Source: Hungatella sp. (GTDB lineage Bacteria; Bacillota; Clostridia; Lachnospirales; Lachnospiraceae). From it: DNA of 64,000 nt. The position numbers were made by a program, and so were the translations under genes. Of the stretch, positions 50,920 through 59,113 are shown piece after piece (the first letter of the stretch is position 1; each line of letters opens with the position of its first letter). The notes under the pieces were generated by a model. The model worked only from the letters and a program-made list of their open reading frames with translations. It searched no databases and had not been told where the DNA came from. Location: the NCBI GenBank assembly GCA_009712635.1, contig WASS01000019.1:1-64000 (forward strand), written 5' to 3'.

Positions 50920-51060
50920 AAGAATCCCCCTTCTTAAAACTGCCAACTGTTTAAATTCGATACGCTTCCCCTTGGCCAATTATAACAAATATACGGCATT
51001 ATGACTAGTGGCAAGATTTATTTGGGTATAAGGAAATCTTATACCATATAAAAATCTTGA

Positions 51061-51090
51061 TTAACAGCTTTCCAATTATTATGATATAAT
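51061..51090 (+). promoter_or_regulatory. putative promoter of the split-YeeE operon
   Basis: TTAACA (51061-51066), 18 bases and TATAAT (51085-51090), 50 bases before the GTG start, in the region divergent from lysR. Confidence 0.55.
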
Positions 51091-51140
51091 TTAACAGTAA
51101 AGATCGTTATATAATTATCAATGTAGAAGGGAGGATTCAA

Positions 51141-51833
51141 GTGTCAGAGACTAATTCAAGTACCGAAACAGGTACACAAAGAGTGCGTAAGCCAAGAAAG
51201 CCAAAAAAGAGTCAGATTCCATTTGCTCTGTTACTTACTGCACTGATTATCGCTTTTGGATTCTATTTGGGGCAGGGGAGTAATAAGCTTCCGGTTTACT
51301 GGATTTTTGGTATTGCATTTGGCTATATTCTGCAGCGTTCCAGATTCTGCTTTACAGCAGCGTTCCGTGATCCATGCATAACAGGGAGCACATCAGTAAC
51401 AAGAGCTGTCTTAGTGGCAGCTGCTGTATCCAGCGTGGGATTTGTAGCAATTAAGTATGCCAGCGCCATGGGCGGCGGAGATTCCAATTTAAACATGGCG
51501 GGGGTATCCCCTATTGGGCTGCCGCTAATGATCGGAGCCGTACTATTTGGAATCGGTATGGTAATTGCAGGAGGCTGTGCTTCCGGAACATTAATGCGTG
51601 TAGGAGAGGGCTTCCTTATGCAGATGCTGTCACTGGTATTTTTTATTGCAGGATCCGTCTGGGGTGCTCATGACATGGGATTCTGGGGTAAATTAAATAC
51701 CAATGCTCCGAAGATATTCTTACCTGACGTGTTTGGCTGGTTTGGAGCAATTGTAGTTCAGGGCCTGATTATTGTATTGCTCTACATAGCTGCTGTGAAA
51801 TGGCAGCAGAAGAAAATGGGAAGTATTGAATAA
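51141..51833 (+). CDS. YeeE/YedE-family transporter, N-terminal half (split TsuA-like)
   Basis: 230 residues and about five helices after a basic, cytoplasmic N-tail. It holds the first half of the YeeE/YedE repeat: QRSRFCFTAAFRDPC and GGCASGTLMRVGEG, with Cys residues of the kind that relay thiosulfate in TsuA. The second half is a separate gene at 52116 with a tusA-like gene in between. The full-length single-chain family (about 330-400 residues) has both halves. GTG start with GGGAGG upstream. The substrate is likely thiosulfate or another sulfur or selenium oxyanion, by family. Confidence 0.83.
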   Translation: MSETNSSTETGTQRVRKPRKPKKSQIPFALLLTALIIAFGFYLGQGSNKLPVYWIFGIAFGYILQRSRFCFTAAFRDPCITGSTSVTRAVLVAAAVSSVGFVAIKYASAMGGGDSNLNMAGVSPIGLPLMIGAVLFGIGMVIAGGCASGTLMRVGEGFLMQMLSLVFFIAGSVWGAHDMGFWGKLNTNAPKIFLPDVFGWFGAIVVQGLIIVLLYIAAVKWQQKKMGSIE

Positions 51834-51860
51834 ATTTTATTATTTAAAGGAGATAAAAAA

Positions 51861-52088
51861 ATGGCTGAATTTACACTGGATTGTTTAGGCGAGGCTTGTC
51901 CTGTACCGTTAATGAAAACAGAAAAAAAGATGAGTGAGTTATCTGTTGGAGATGTGCTGGTTGTTTCCATCGACCACAGCTGTGCAATGAAGAATGTACC
52001 TGAATGGGCAAGAAAACAGGGACACAATGTTGAAATTGAAGAAGTAGATGACGGTGAATGGGAAATCGTTATTGAGAAAGCAAAATAA
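51861..52088 (+). CDS. TusA-family sulfur carrier (second copy, TsuB-like)
   Basis: 75 residues with CLGEACPVPLMK (persulfide Cys in CPxP) and the DHSCAMKNVPEWARKQGHNV segment. AAAGGAG precedes the ATG. In known thiosulfate uptake a TusA-like protein (TsuB) supports the YeeE transporter by receiving sulfur on the cytoplasmic side. Its location between the two transporter halves fits that job. Confidence 0.92.
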   Translation: MAEFTLDCLGEACPVPLMKTEKKMSELSVGDVLVVSIDHSCAMKNVPEWARKQGHNVEIEEVDDGEWEIVIEKAK

Positions 52089-52115
52089 TAACCGCTTTGA
52101 AAGTAGGTGAATGAA

Positions 52116-52664
52116 TTGAAAGAGTTTTTTATTAAACTGGGTGATCATCCGATTTACAAAAAACTGTTAAAGGAACCTTTAACCTATGTGGCGGGAGCTG
52201 TTTTACTTTCCGTTTTCCAGATTGCACATTTCACAGTATTTCAAAAAGGCTGGGGAGTAACAAGTACATTTGCTGTCTGGGGAACCTGGGTTTATAACGT
52301 ACTGGGCGGAGACGCAGGCAGCTGGGCCTATTATGCATCAGAAAAGATGCAGCAGGAGCTTCACACCAGCTTTCTGGCAGACGGTGGTTCCATCCGTAAT
52401 CTTGGCATCATATTCGGAGCATTGGCAGCGACCTTATTTGCATCACAGTTTAAAATAAAGAAGATTAAAACCCTGCGTCAGGTAGTGGCAGCTATCCTGG
52501 GCGGTCTGCTTATGGGATACGGAGCAAGACTTGCAAATGGCTGTAATATCGGAGCTTTGTTTACAGCAATTGCCTCCTTCTCCTTATCCGGCTGGGTATT
52601 TGGAGCGTTTCTTCTGGTGGGAGCATTTATCGGAAGCAAATTACTGGCAAAATATTTTATGTAA
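52116..52664 (+). CDS. YeeE/YedE-family transporter, C-terminal half
   Basis: 182 residues and about four helices. It holds the second YeeE signature MGYGARLANGCNIGALFTAIASFSLSGW with its conserved Cys. TTG 52116 follows AGGTGA by 5 bases and is my choice; GTG 52107 in the same frame overlaps that site. With the protein encoded at 51141 it rebuilds one complete transporter, so the two chains presumably pair in the membrane. Confidence 0.83.
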   Translation: MKEFFIKLGDHPIYKKLLKEPLTYVAGAVLLSVFQIAHFTVFQKGWGVTSTFAVWGTWVYNVLGGDAGSWAYYASEKMQQELHTSFLADGGSIRNLGIIFGALAATLFASQFKIKKIKTLRQVVAAILGGLLMGYGARLANGCNIGALFTAIASFSLSGWVFGAFLLVGAFIGSKLLAKYFM

Positions 52665-52669
52665 TGGAT

Positions 52670-52693
52670 GGAGCAATCAGAAATGATTGCTCC
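52670..52693 (+). repeat. 9-bp hairpin between transporter and reductase genes
   Basis: GGAGCAATC (52670-52678... ) pairs with GATTGCTCC (52685-52693) around a 6-base loop, directly upstream of the AGAAAGGAT ribosome site. No T-run follows, so it may act as an mRNA processing or stability element rather than a terminator. Confidence 0.6.
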
Positions 52694-52719
52694 AATCCTT
52701 TAGAAAGGATCTTATTACC

Positions 52720-53940
52720 ATGGAAAAGAAGACATTACAGTATGATGTAGTTATCATTGGCGGTGGTGCAGCCGGTTTAACAGCCGGTATTTATTGTGGC
52801 AGGGCAAAATTAAAGACTCTGATTATTGAAAAGACTCTGGTCGGAGGACTGGCGACGTATACCAATGAGATTGAAAACTATCCTGGTTTCCCGGAAGGAG
52901 CCACCGGTCTTGGATTGATGGATCTGTTTCATAAGCAGGCTAAAAAATTCGGAGTGGACTTTAAATTAACCGATGTAAGAAGCGTATCTCTTGAGGGAAA
53001 TGTAAAAAAAGTGGAAACCTTCCGCAATATTTTTGAGGCAAAGGCAGTGATCATTGCAAGCGGCGGAAAGCCCCGTCTGACCGGTGCAAAGAATGAGGAA
53101 CTGTATCTTTATGATAAAGGAATCTCTTTCTGTGCTACCTGCGATGCAGCAGCCAACACCGGTAAAACCGTTATGGTAATCGGCAGCGGAGATGCAGCCA
53201 TTGAAGAGGGAATGTTCTTAACAAAATTTGCGGATAAGGTCATTGTTTCCGTCATGCATGAGAACGGAAAAATGGACTGTAATGAAATTGCAAAGTCTCA
53301 GGCACTTGACAATCCTAAAATGGAATTTATGTGGAATACGGTTGTGGACAGCTTTGAGGGAGAGGAAAGACTTGGCACGGTTGTCTTAAAAAATGTAAAA
53401 ACGGAAGAAAAGATTCCTGTTACCGTTGACAGCTGCTTTTTATTTATCGGTTATCTGCCTAATACCGAGATATTTGAGGGGATGCTGGATATGAACCGCG
53501 GTGGCTATTTAATTACCAATGAGCGGATGGAATCCAATATACCCGGAGTTTATGCAGTCGGTGATGTCCGGGATAAATTCTTAAAGCAGGTTGCAACTGC
53601 AGTGGGAGACGGAGCTGTAGCAGGCTATGGAGCAGAAAAATACCTTTCTGAGTGTGAGATATTTGAGCAGCAGATTTTGAATGAAGGAAAGCCTTCCCTG
53701 GTCTATATCTATAATGCAGTTGATGCAAATTCCAGAGAACTTCTATCTATATTCAAAGAATTTGAGCAGAACCACTGTGATATACGGGTATCCTGTATTG
53801 ACATCTATAAATCTGACGGACTTGCAAAACGCCTTGGTGTATCAAATGGTCCCTGCGCAGTCTGGATTAAGGACTGTAAGATACAGAAGAAGATTGACAG
53901 TGAAATTACAAAGGAACAGATTGAACGTATTTGTATATAG
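52720..53940 (+). CDS. thioredoxin-reductase-like flavoprotein with C-terminal thioredoxin-fold domain
   Basis: 406 residues. Residues 1-305 are a TrxR-type FAD/NAD(P) module: GGGAAGLTAGIYCGRAKL, the redox pair Cys138-Ala-Thr-Cys141 (FCATCDAA) and VIGSGDAAIEEG. Residues about 310-406 look like a thioredoxin fold (PSLVYIYNAVDANSRELLSIF ... NGPCAVWI) without a CxxC at the usual place. AGAAAGGAT precedes ATG 52720. It may reduce persulfide or disulfide on the TusA or rhodanese partners. The HPr-like order (reductase plus its own Trx-like tail) recalls AhpF-type fusions but with the domains reversed. Confidence 0.85.
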   Translation: MEKKTLQYDVVIIGGGAAGLTAGIYCGRAKLKTLIIEKTLVGGLATYTNEIENYPGFPEGATGLGLMDLFHKQAKKFGVDFKLTDVRSVSLEGNVKKVETFRNIFEAKAVIIASGGKPRLTGAKNEELYLYDKGISFCATCDAAANTGKTVMVIGSGDAAIEEGMFLTKFADKVIVSVMHENGKMDCNEIAKSQALDNPKMEFMWNTVVDSFEGEERLGTVVLKNVKTEEKIPVTVDSCFLFIGYLPNTEIFEGMLDMNRGGYLITNERMESNIPGVYAVGDVRDKFLKQVATAVGDGAVAGYGAEKYLSECEIFEQQILNEGKPSLVYIYNAVDANSRELLSIFKEFEQNHCDIRVSCIDIYKSDGLAKRLGVSNGPCAVWIKDCKIQKKIDSEITKEQIERICI

Positions 53941-53961
53941 GTTAATAAATTCATAAGTATG

Positions 53962-54003
53962 ATCCCCGGTCAGGTGCCATCTGGTGCCTGTCAGGGGATT
54001 TTC
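53962..54003 (+). terminator. hairpin after the reductase gene
   Basis: ATCCCCGGTCAGGTGCC pairs with GGTGCCTGTCAGGGGAT with two mismatches, followed by TTTTCTG. Confidence 0.72.
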
Positions 54004-54110
54004 TGTTTCAGCCGTCGGTATATGTGAGTTAGTCACGGATAATAATAAAATAGGTTTTATAATAAAAATCAGCTTAATAAATATCTGGAACTACTAGAGG
54101 AGATAATAAT

Positions 54111-54431
54111 ATGTTTGAATTTTTAAAAAGAAATACAGGAAAAGTAATTCATGTCAATGATTTGGACCCGCTTATTGGCAGTATTGAGTTAATTGATATT
54201 CGGGAACCATTTGAATTTAAAAGCGGAACCATGAGAACAGCAAAAAATATCCCCATGGGCAATTTAATCAATAACCCGGAAAAATATTTAATAAAGGACA
54301 AAACCTACTATATTATGTGCCAGTCCGGTGCAAGAAGCAAACGTACCTGCAGTTCTCTTTTAAAAAAGGGCTTTGATGTAGTAGACGTGGCGGGCGGAAT
54401 GGGCTCCTACGTTGGTACAAAGAGAAAATAA
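54111..54431 (+). CDS. single-domain rhodanese
   Basis: 106 residues of the rhodanese fold. It has LIDIREPFEFKSG near residue 27 and the persulfide-forming Cys70 in the loop CQSGARS. Rhodaneses move sulfane sulfur, for example from thiosulfate to TusA-type carriers, matching the transporter and TusA genes just upstream. AGAGGAG precedes ATG 54111. It lies behind a terminator-like hairpin, so it may be expressed on its own or by read-through. Confidence 0.92.
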   Translation: MFEFLKRNTGKVIHVNDLDPLIGSIELIDIREPFEFKSGTMRTAKNIPMGNLINNPEKYLIKDKTYYIMCQSGARSKRTCSSLLKKGFDVVDVAGGMGSYVGTKRK

Positions 54432-54443
54432 AAAATGTCAGCT

Positions 54444-54487
54444 TCCGGTTTCATTTTCAGGGCTCTGAAATGAAACCGGATTTTTTT
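54444..54487 (+). terminator. intrinsic terminator after the rhodanese gene
   Basis: TCCGGTTTCATTTTCAG pairs with CTGAAATGAAACCGGA around GGCT, followed by TTTTTTT. Confidence 0.92.
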
Positions 54488-54539
54488 GCTTGTCTTAAGA
54501 AAAATCTCTTCTGTTAATCCCTTTGAAAGCATCATATAA

Positions 54540-54583
54540 TGAAAATAAGTTTCATAGTTTTCGCCTCATATTGAAACTATAAT
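54540..54583 (+). promoter_or_regulatory. candidate MurR operator and -10 of the mur operon
   Basis: TGAAA-N5-TTTCA (54540-54554) is a perfect inverted repeat, and a second AGTTTCA ... TGAAACT pair spans 54548-54578. TATAAT at 54578-54583 is a clear -10 with no good -35. RpiR-family proteins such as MurR bind TGAAA/TTTCA-type repeats. Confidence 0.6.
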
Positions 54584-54661
54584 ACAAACCCGCTAGAATG
54601 AGATTCAATACAACTGCAAAGCGCATGGAATCCCTTCAGGCTTTTTAGAAAGGAACAGAGA

Positions 54662-55510
54662 ATGAAAGGTCTGCTTGTAAGAATTGATGATTATGTTCAG
54701 AATGCCGGAGAGGCCGAAAAACAACTGATAAGCCGGCTTCAGAGAAATCCGGAATCTGTGTTAAGAAAGACCATTAAGGAGATTGCAAAAGAAACCTACA
54801 CTTCCCCCGCAACCATTGTCCGGCTGTGTAAAAAGCTGGGCTGCAAAGGTTATAAGGACTTTCAGAGTACCCTTGCCTACGAGGTGGCTTTATTTCGGGA
54901 AAGCCGGGACATCGCATTTCAGAAGATTACCCAGAAGGATACGGTGGAAGACATTATCTACAAGGTAACAAAGAAAAACATTGAATCACTGGAAACTACA
55001 AGAAAGCTTCTGGAACCTAAGACAATCACTTCCTGTGTGAAGCTTTTGGAAACCAGCAGAACCGTTTCCCTGTTTGGACTTGGCACCTCCCTTCTGGTGG
55101 CAAGGGATTTATATCTTAAGCTTTTAAGGGCAGATGTAATCTGCAATTTATGTGATGACTGGCATGCCCAGTTTTTAACAGCAAGAAATTTACGAACCGG
55201 AGATGTGGCAATTGTTATCAGCTATTCCGGTCTGACAGAAGAGATGCTTCAGTGCGCCAAAGAAGCAAAGGCTAACGGTGCAAAGGTAATTGCCATTACC
55301 AGGGCTGTAGAATCAAAGCTTGCGGCAGAGGCAGATTACGTTTTGCCTGTAGCTGCGACGGAGCTCATTCACAGAAGCGGAGCCATGTCTTCCAGAATTT
55401 CACAGTTAAATGTGGTAGATGTACTGTTTACTGCTTACGTAAATCGGAATTACGAGTTCTGCATGAACCAGTTCGGCAGAACCCATATACAGAAGGACGG
55501 AGGAACATAA
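54662..55510 (+). CDS. murR: RpiR-family regulator of MurNAc use (MurR-like)
   Basis: 282 residues. The N-terminal RpiR helix-turn-helix (SVLRKTIKEIAKETYTSPATIVRLCKKLGCKGYKDF) is followed by a SIS sugar-phosphate sensor domain (VSLFGLGTSLLVARDLYLKLL ... VISYSGLTEEMLQCAKEAK). It is the first gene of the mur operon (AGAAAGGA upstream) and ends 3 bases before murQ, so it is almost certainly the MurNAc-6-phosphate-responsive regulator. Confidence 0.87.
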   Translation: MKGLLVRIDDYVQNAGEAEKQLISRLQRNPESVLRKTIKEIAKETYTSPATIVRLCKKLGCKGYKDFQSTLAYEVALFRESRDIAFQKITQKDTVEDIIYKVTKKNIESLETTRKLLEPKTITSCVKLLETSRTVSLFGLGTSLLVARDLYLKLLRADVICNLCDDWHAQFLTARNLRTGDVAIVISYSGLTEEMLQCAKEAKANGAKVIAITRAVESKLAAEADYVLPVAATELIHRSGAMSSRISQLNVVDVLFTAYVNRNYEFCMNQFGRTHIQKDGGT

Positions 55511-55513
55511 AAG

Positions 55514-56407
55514 ATGATTGATTTATCAAAACTGACAACGGAGTCAAGAAACCCGGATACTATGGGGTTAGATGAGATGACTCCCACTCAAATTGCCCGG
55601 ATTATGAACCAGGAGGATGGTGCTGTTATTAAGGCAATTGGGGAAGTAATCCCCCAGATTGCACAGGCAATTGAATGGGCGGCGGAAAGCCTGAAATCAG
55701 GAGGCAGAATCATCTACGTAGGAGCAGGGACATCAGGCCGCCTGGGAGTACTTGATGCAGTGGAATGTCCTCCTACCTTCGGCGTGCCGCCACAGATGGT
55801 TGTGGGTCTGATCGCAGGAGGTGAGAAGGCATTTGTGGAGGCAGTGGAAGGCGCAGAAGACAGTGAAACCCTGTGCAAAGAGGAATTAAAATCCATCTGG
55901 CTGTCAAAAGAAGATATCGTAATAGGTCTTGCTGCATCCGGCAGAACGCCTTATGTCATTCATGGACTCCGGTATGCACGTTCCCTTGGCTGTAAAACCG
56001 TAGCCATTTCATGCAACAGGAATTCTGACATTGGAAAGGAAGCGATGTTAGCCATTGAACCGGTCACCGGACCGGAAGTACTTACCGGTTCCACCAGGCT
56101 GAAGGCAGGAACTGCTCAGAAAATGGTTTTAAACATGATATCAACCGGAAGTATGATCGGAATTGGAAAGGTCTATCAGAATTTAATGGTAGATGTGAGA
56201 CAGAGCAATGAAAAGCTTGTAGTGAGATCACAGAATATTGTGATGACTGCAACCGGGTGTGAAAGAGAGGAAGCAAAAGAGGTACTGGAACAGGCTGACG
56301 GTCATGTGAAAACAGCAGTAATTATGATTTTGTCTGATTGTGATGCCAGCGAAGCGAGAGAAAAGCTGTTAAAAGCAGGCGGAAATGTCCGTCAGGCTTT
56401 GAAATAG
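55514..56407 (+). CDS. murQ: N-acetylmuramic acid 6-phosphate etherase
   Basis: 297 residues. MurQ cleaves the lactyl ether of MurNAc-6-phosphate to GlcNAc-6-phosphate and D-lactate. The SIS phosphate loop YVGAGTSGRLGVLDAVECPPTFG carries Glu84, and EGAED carries Glu115, matching the two catalytic glutamates of the E. coli enzyme (83 and 114, recalled). GSTRLKAGTAQKMVLNM is the second sugar-phosphate motif. It lies between the regulator and PTS genes. Confidence 0.96.
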   Translation: MIDLSKLTTESRNPDTMGLDEMTPTQIARIMNQEDGAVIKAIGEVIPQIAQAIEWAAESLKSGGRIIYVGAGTSGRLGVLDAVECPPTFGVPPQMVVGLIAGGEKAFVEAVEGAEDSETLCKEELKSIWLSKEDIVIGLAASGRTPYVIHGLRYARSLGCKTVAISCNRNSDIGKEAMLAIEPVTGPEVLTGSTRLKAGTAQKMVLNMISTGSMIGIGKVYQNLMVDVRQSNEKLVVRSQNIVMTATGCEREEAKEVLEQADGHVKTAVIMILSDCDASEAREKLLKAGGNVRQALK

Positions 56408-56476
56408 AATAAGAAAGGGGGCTTTGGTTTACCAGCTAAGCCGGAACTATAAAATTATCATTAAAGGAGGAGAACA

Positions 56477-57913
56477 ATGGATTACAAGCAAGTCAGTGAA
56501 GAACTGTTATCACTGTTGGGAGGAAAAACCAACATTACATCCAATGCTGCATGTATGACAAGGCTTCGCATCGGGGTGAAAGATTTATCAAAAGTGGACT
56601 TAGAGCAGTTAAAGAAGGTGGAGGGAGTCCTTGGCGTAGTGGAAAGCAATACTCTTCAGATCGTCTTTGGTCCTGGCAAGGTAAACAAAGTATTAGAAGA
56701 ATTTTATAAGCTTACAGGACTTCCCAAAGGTCAGGCAGATGACGGGGAAAATGGCGCAGATATTAATACAGTTACAAGAGAAAACAAAGAACTGCAAAAG
56801 GCAAAATACGACAAACCAGTCCAGAGATTCTTAAAGAAAATTGCCAATATTTTCGTAGCACTTCTACCGGGAATCATCGCAGCAGGTTTAATTAACGGTA
56901 TCTGCAATGTTATCAATGTTTCTACACACGGAGCACTGGCAGGAGTCTGGTGGTTCGCCTGCATCAGAACCATGGGCTGGGCTTTGTTTGCCTACCTTCC
57001 CATTCTGGTTGGTTACAATGCAGCAAGAGAGTTCGGAGGTTCTGGGGCACTGGGCGCCATTGCAGGAGCTATGTCAATAGCCAATGCAGGTATGCCGCTT
57101 CTTGCAACCATTAATGAAAAGCAGATTCTTCTGCCGATTACCAACGCCCCGTTTAACCCTGCTTCCGGAGGTCTTTTAGCAGCGTTAATTGCAGGTATGT
57201 TTTTTGCAGAGTTGGAGAAACGGATCAGAAAGCACATGCCGGATCTAATCGATACCTTTATCAGCCCCCTTCTGGTACTGATAATAGGCGGAATTGTTGC
57301 TTTGTTAGTCATTCAGCCCCTGGGAGCCGGACTGACCAAGGTGATCTTTGCAGTATTAAGCTTTGCATATGAGAAAATGGGCGTAGTCGGCGGTTATATT
57401 CTGTCAGCGGGCTTCCTGCCTCTGGTAGCAGTTGGACTCCATCAGGCACTGACACCCATTCATGCCATGTTAAATGACCCGGCTGGTGCCACAGGCGGCA
57501 TCAATTATCTGCTCCCAATCTTAATGATGGCAGGCGGCGGTCAGGTTGGAGCCGGTATTGCTCTTTATGTAAAAACAAAAAATAAGAAATTAAAAAGATA
57601 CATAAGAGACTCCATACCAGTAGGAATTCTTGGAATCGGAGAACCAATGATGTACGCAGTTACCCTGCCTCTTGGCAGATCATTCTTAACTGCCTGTATC
57701 GGCAGCGGCTTCGGAGGAGCGCTGGCAGCTCTTCTTCATCTGGGAACTGTTTCCCAGGGTGTTTCCGGTCTGTTCGGGCTTCTCATTGTAAAACCCGGTC
57801 AGCAGCTGTCCTTTATACTGGCAATGCTGGTAGCTTACGCAGGCGGATTTTTAGTAACTTACTTCTTTGGCGTAGATGAAAACAGAATCAATGAGGTATA
57901 CGGAGAGGAATAA
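56477..57913 (+). CDS. murP: PTS EIIBC component for MurNAc or a MurNAc-GlcNAc disaccharide
   Basis: 478 residues. The N-terminal EIIB domain has the phospho-Cys27 in NITSNAACMTRLRI. An acidic/basic linker (about 80-115) leads to the EIIC membrane domain with about ten helices (HQALTPIHAMLNDPAGATGG, GIGEPMMYAVTLPLGR). No EIIA domain is attached, so a general EIIA must serve it. Neighbouring murQ and mupG define the cargo as MurNAc or, as in Staphylococcus aureus, MurNAc-GlcNAc. AAAGGAGGAG precedes the ATG. It overlaps mupG by one base. Confidence 0.92.
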   Translation: MDYKQVSEELLSLLGGKTNITSNAACMTRLRIGVKDLSKVDLEQLKKVEGVLGVVESNTLQIVFGPGKVNKVLEEFYKLTGLPKGQADDGENGADINTVTRENKELQKAKYDKPVQRFLKKIANIFVALLPGIIAAGLINGICNVINVSTHGALAGVWWFACIRTMGWALFAYLPILVGYNAAREFGGSGALGAIAGAMSIANAGMPLLATINEKQILLPITNAPFNPASGGLLAALIAGMFFAELEKRIRKHMPDLIDTFISPLLVLIIGGIVALLVIQPLGAGLTKVIFAVLSFAYEKMGVVGGYILSAGFLPLVAVGLHQALTPIHAMLNDPAGATGGINYLLPILMMAGGGQVGAGIALYVKTKNKKLKRYIRDSIPVGILGIGEPMMYAVTLPLGRSFLTACIGSGFGGALAALLHLGTVSQGVSGLFGLLIVKPGQQLSFILAMLVAYAGGFLVTYFFGVDENRINEVYGEE

Positions 57914-58971
57914 TGAAAACTGGAATTTCCATTTACTTCTCCAGTGGAATGGAGAAGAATGAAGCGCTGATTAAAAAAGCGGTAAAAAACGGAGTCACCT
58001 ATGCATTTACCTCTCTCCATATACCGGAAGAGACTGAGGTGGATTATAGCAGGAGTATCAGGCAGCTTTTAGACTGCTGCAGGGAAGAAAAATTAAACCT
58101 GATTGCAGATGTAGGACCGGAAACCTATGAAAAGCTGGGTGTTGCCAGCATGGAAGAATTAAAATCGTTAGGAATCACCCATGTAAGGCTGGATTATGGC
58201 TTTTCCCCCAGGGAAGTGGTTGAAATATCCAAACACTTTTATGTTGTTTTTAATGCCTCCACCATAATGGAGGAAGAACTTTTGGAATGGAAGCAGTATG
58301 GGGCAGACTTTACTAAATTTGCAGCCTGCCATAACTTTTATCCCAAGCAATTTACCGCCTTGTCCTTAAGACAGGTGAGAGAAATCAACAACCGACTAAA
58401 GTATCTGGGATTTACAACCATGGCATTTGTGCCAGGCAGTTTAACGCTCAGGGGGCCGCTTTTCGAAGGATTACCAACCGTGGAAGACCACAGAACCCGT
58501 ATGGATGAGGTAGCTTATAACATGCTGGAGCTTTCCATGGAGGGAGGCTGTGATGTGGTGCTGGTCGGAGATGTGGACGTCAGAGAGAAGGACTGGGAAG
58601 CGGTGAAATGCATCAGCCAGGGTTATGTGGAGCTGAGGGCTGATTTATCACCAGGCTATGAATTTGTAAGAGACCAGATTCATCATGACAGACCAGATTC
58701 CAGTGAATATCTGTTCCGCTCCCAGGAATCCAGATTGTATCAGCAGGTGATTGAAGCGGAAGAAAGAGAAAACGGGATGCTGATCAGAAAAGCAGGAAGC
58801 ATCTCCATATCCAATAAAAAATATTTAAGGTATATGGGGGAGCTTGAGATTGCCCGCGTGGATCTTCCCATGGATGAACGTTTAAATGTAATCGGGCAGA
58901 TAAAGGAAAAGGATCTGAAATTTCTAACTTACGTTCAAAAAGGTTTCGGAGTAAAGCTGATATTGGATTGA
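57913..58971 (+). CDS. mupG: 6-phospho-N-acetylmuramidase (MupG, DUF871 family)
   Basis: 352 residues: an N-terminal TIM-barrel (GISIYFSSGMEKNEALIKKAV, ADVGPETYEKLGV, HVRLDYGFSPREVVEIS, AACHNFYPKQFTALS) and a C-terminal cyclophilin-like domain. MupG splits 6-phospho-MurNAc-GlcNAc taken up by the PTS into MurNAc-6-phosphate and GlcNAc. With murQ and murP it completes peptidoglycan-sugar salvage. The start overlaps the murP stop (TAATG). Confidence 0.92.
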   Translation: MKTGISIYFSSGMEKNEALIKKAVKNGVTYAFTSLHIPEETEVDYSRSIRQLLDCCREEKLNLIADVGPETYEKLGVASMEELKSLGITHVRLDYGFSPREVVEISKHFYVVFNASTIMEEELLEWKQYGADFTKFAACHNFYPKQFTALSLRQVREINNRLKYLGFTTMAFVPGSLTLRGPLFEGLPTVEDHRTRMDEVAYNMLELSMEGGCDVVLVGDVDVREKDWEAVKCISQGYVELRADLSPGYEFVRDQIHHDRPDSSEYLFRSQESRLYQQVIEAEERENGMLIRKAGSISISNKKYLRYMGELEIARVDLPMDERLNVIGQIKEKDLKFLTYVQKGFGVKLILD

Positions 58972-58991
58972 GGAATCTCAAAAATAATCAG

Positions 58992-59030
58992 ACCGGAGAA
59001 AATGACACTGACTGTCTTTTCTCCGGTATT
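58992..59030 (+). terminator. intrinsic terminator of the mur operon
   Basis: ACCGGAGAAAA pairs with TTTTCTCCGGT around a 14-base loop, followed by ATTTAC. Confidence 0.78.
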
Positions 59031-59031
59031 T

Positions 59032-59064
59032 ACTGTCCCCTAACAGTGACTATTAGGGGACAGT
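59032..59064. repeat. 12-bp perfect inverted repeat ACTGTCCCCTAA / TTAGGGGACAGT
   Basis: Arms 59032-59043 and 59053-59064 around a 9-base loop, immediately behind the mur terminator. Neither side has a T-run. It resembles REP/MITE-like GGGGACAG palindromes found scattered in clostridial genomes, but I see only one copy here. Confidence 0.6.
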
Positions 59065-59113
59065 TTACCCTTTTTGCGCTGCTATATAGGAGATGTTAAC
59101 AAAATCAATGATT

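Noticed and set aside
53962-54003. Reading the hairpin after the reductase as a regulatory RNA
   Set aside because: It is a single stem with a T-run directly after a stop codon, best explained as a terminator.
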